In this document: positions 14,281 to 16,140 of the stretch, one piece after another
Numbering within the stretch: the first letter of the stretch is position 1
How the letters are laid out: every line of letters begins with the position of its first letter
Assembly: GCA_003221085.1 (NCBI GenBank)
Contig: QHUD01000095.1
Span: forward strand, 1-16,140
Length of the DNA stretch: 16,140 nt
Origin: Gemmatimonadota bacterium
GTDB lineage: Bacteria; Gemmatimonadota; Gemmatimonadetes; Gemmatimonadales; GWC2-71-9
Reading direction: 5' to 3'
The notes under the pieces: model-generated
Seen by the model: the letters and a program-made list of their open reading frames with translations, nothing else
Told to the model about the DNA's origin: nothing
Database searches by the model: none
Position numbers and translations under genes: made by a program

Positions 14281-15968
14281 AGCAACCCTCGCTCTGGCGG
14301 GTGCTCGAGCCCAAGTGGCGCACCGCTTTTCAGCGACTGCGAGAGGAACGCTCGCGCGGGGGCTCGGGCAAGCTGCTGCTGCTCACCATCGCGGGACTCC
14401 TGTTCTGGTTCGGCGTGTACCGCCTGCTCTACAAGATCCTCAGCTACTTCCGTGGCGTGGAGGACCTCGGACCGCTGCTGGCAGGCAAGCTGCTGGGGGT
14501 CGCGCTGCTCTCGTCCGTGGTGATTCTCGTGCTCTCGAACGTCGTCACGGCGTTGTCGAGCTTTTTTCTGGCAAAGGACCTCGATCTGCTGGTGTCGGCA
14601 CCGGTGGACTGGTTGCGCATCTATCTCGCGAAGCTGGGCGAGACGCTGCTGCACTCGTCCTGGATGGTGGCGCTCATGGCGGTCCCCATCTTCGCCGCGT
14701 ACGGGGTGGTCTACCGGGGCGGGGTGCTGTTCATCCCCTACGCCGTGCTCACCGTCTTCCCGCTCCTGGTGCTCCCGGCCGTGGTGGGGTCAGCCCTCAC
14801 CCTCATCCTCGTGAACATTTTCCCGGCGCGGCGCACTCGCGATCTGCTCTCGATCGTCGCGCTGGGGGCGGCGGGCGGCTTGATCCTCCTGTTCCGGCTG
14901 GTGCGGCCGGAGCGGCTGGCGTCGCCCGAGGGGTTCCGCAACCTGCTCGATTACATCGCAGTGCTGCGCACGCCGACATCCTCGTTCCTGCCGAGCGAAT
15001 GGGTGACTCAGGCGGTGATGAGCTTCCTGCGCGGGCAGCCCGACCTGCTTCCTGTCGCGCTGCTCTGGACGACAGCGGCATCGTTCGTCACGCTTGGGGC
15101 GCTGCTACACCGGAGTCTGTATGCGCCGGGGTTCACCAAGGCGCAGGAAGGGGCGGAGCGCTTCGTGCGGGGCGAGCTGTGGCGCCGCACGGTCGGCACC
15201 GTGCTCCGGTTCCTCCCGGTCGCCAAGCGCGAGTTCGTGATCAAGGACGTCAAGCTGTTCTTCCGCGACACCACCCAGTGGAGCCAGCTCATCCTGCTGG
15301 CAGTGCTCGTGCTGGTGTACCTGTTCAACATCAAGACCCTGCCGCTGCACCGCGGCGAGGCCGTGGGCTTCTTCTACGTCACGCTCGTCTCGTTCTTGAA
15401 CCTCGGCCTCGCGGGCTTCGTGCTCGCCGCCATCGCCGCCCGTTTCATTTTTCCGGCGGTATCGCTCGAGGGCCGGCACATGTGGCTGTTACGCTCGAGC
15501 CCGCTCGATCTCCGGGCCCTGCTGTGGTCCAAGTACTGGGTAGGGACCATCCCCCTGCTGGTGCTGGCGCTCGTGCTCACCGGCCTGACCAACGTCCTGC
15601 TCCAGGTGCGGCCGTTCATGATGGTGATGGAGCTCGTGACCATCTGCGCCCTCACGTTCGCGATTGCGGCGCTGGCGCTCGCCTTCGGCGCTCTGTACCC
15701 GCAGTTCGAGACCGAGAACGCGGCCCAGATCCCGACGTCCTTCGGGGGGCTGGTCTTCATGATGGCGACGATCGGGCTGTTGGGCCTCGTGATCTTCGTG
15801 CTCTGGCAGGCGGTGTATCAGTACGTCCGATCGGTATACTTGGGGCAGCCAGTCGTAGTGGACGCAGGGATGATCGGGTGGTTCACGGGGGCCGCCGTGC
15901 TGTGCGCGACAGCCACCGTGGTCCCGCTCTGGATCGGACTGCGGCGGATCGAGCGGTTCGAGTTCTAG
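14277..15968 (+). CDS. Large ABC exporter permease (ABC-2-like, about 12 membrane helices)
   Basis: A 563-residue integral membrane protein, the partner of the ATPase before it. After about 30 charged residues there are about twelve hydrophobic helices in two sets of six, separated by a cytoplasmic stretch (about 283-330, including KREFVIKDVKLFFRDTTQWS). The duplicated look suggests a fused full-size permease, as in the putative ABC exporter family with members of about 550 residues (PF16949 by memory). The last helix ends in WIGLRRIERFEF. The GTG start (14277-14279) overlaps the ATPase stop by 4 nt. Together with the transglutaminase-like protein it may export or process a peptide, lipid or cell-wall compound; that is inference. 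Confidence 0.9.
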   Translation: MKQPSLWRVLEPKWRTAFQRLREERSRGGSGKLLLLTIAGLLFWFGVYRLLYKILSYFRGVEDLGPLLAGKLLGVALLSSVVILVLSNVVTALSSFFLAKDLDLLVSAPVDWLRIYLAKLGETLLHSSWMVALMAVPIFAAYGVVYRGGVLFIPYAVLTVFPLLVLPAVVGSALTLILVNIFPARRTRDLLSIVALGAAGGLILLFRLVRPERLASPEGFRNLLDYIAVLRTPTSSFLPSEWVTQAVMSFLRGQPDLLPVALLWTTAASFVTLGALLHRSLYAPGFTKAQEGAERFVRGELWRRTVGTVLRFLPVAKREFVIKDVKLFFRDTTQWSQLILLAVLVLVYLFNIKTLPLHRGEAVGFFYVTLVSFLNLGLAGFVLAAIAARFIFPAVSLEGRHMWLLRSSPLDLRALLWSKYWVGTIPLLVLALVLTGLTNVLLQVRPFMMVMELVTICALTFAIAALALAFGALYPQFETENAAQIPTSFGGLVFMMATIGLLGLVIFVLWQAVYQYVRSVYLGQPVVVDAGMIGWFTGAAVLCATATVVPLWIGLRRIERFEF

Positions 15969-16007
15969 CTAGATGTGATTACCGGAGACGTTGTTTCGCT
16001 ATGAGGG

Positions 16008-16085
16008 TGTTCGCTCGGTCCTGAGCGATGCAAGGTGGGGGGGTCTAGACGCCCACCCTGCAACTGGCCGAGGACCGAGTGAACA
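16008..16085. other. Nested hairpin, possible structured RNA at the window edge
   Basis: An outer stem of 15 bp pairs 16008-16022 (TGTTCGCTCGGTCCT) with 16071-16085, allowing one G-U pair on the plus strand. Inside, TGCAAGGTGGG (16029-16039) pairs with CCCACCCTGCA (16052-16062) with one mismatch, around a short loop. No T-run follows, so it is not a standard terminator. The segment 15969-16140 holds no convincing ORF. It does not match the core motifs I know for tmRNA, SRP RNA or RNase P RNA. Confidence 0.5.
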
Positions 16086-16140
16086 GCCACAGGAACGCAC
16101 GGTTAGGGTTCGCCGGGCGGGTATGCCTGGTCGAACGAGT

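Noticed and set aside
16008..16140. RNase P RNA, tmRNA or SRP RNA
   Set aside because: The core motifs I would expect (GAGGAAAGTCCGG for RNase P, GGTCAGGTCCGGAAGG for SRP, a tRNA-like end for tmRNA) are absent from the visible part.

Overview
The window is a GC-rich stretch of a bacterial chromosome, densely packed and with very short intergenic gaps. My best guess for the source is Gemmatimonadota or a neighbouring phylum. That rests on the composition and on an unusual EF-Tu effector loop I associate from memory with Gemmatimonas; it is an inference. I see no transposase, integrase, phage gene or CRISPR array, so this reads as core chromosome with some lineage-specific genes.

Left arm (1-10233, all on the minus strand, read right to left): uvrA; four tandem, mutually related, single-pass coiled-coil mini-proteins; pspA; an AI-2E/PerM-type membrane protein; a DUF1611 (DgcN-type) P-loop protein; a small unknown ORF coupled to cysS; cysS; then tRNA-Thr(UGU), tRNA-Tyr(GUA), tRNA-Gly(UCC), tRNA-Thr(GGU) and the 5' part of tuf, which runs off the window. 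The tRNA-tuf order is the same as the thrU-tyrU-glyT-thrT-tufB operon of Escherichia coli. Gaps are short or negative throughout, so DNA repair, envelope stress and translation genes could share transcripts, with a second promoter likely in front of the tRNAs.

Divergent control region (10234-10462): two weak promoter-like sequences point away from each other towards uvrA and cutA. They flank a G-rich 19-bp tandem repeat that is followed by its own imperfect inverted complement (10278-10413).

Right arm (10463-15968, plus strand): cutA, a TPR protein, a divergent macro-domain protein, a membrane-anchored transglutaminase-like protein, an ABC ATPase and a large ABC-2-type permease. Each of the five junctions is a 4-nt overlap (GTGA or ATGA), so this is a strongly coupled six-gene operon. 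The last three genes look like an exporter with an accessory periplasmic protein. The window ends in a non-coding segment with a strong nested hairpin (16008-16085) that may belong to a structured RNA cut by the window edge.

The best candidates for something undescribed are the tandem mini-protein array in front of pspA, the macro-domain protein that has lost its usual ADP-ribose-binding residues inside the cutA-to-exporter operon, and the repeat/hairpin between the divergent promoters.
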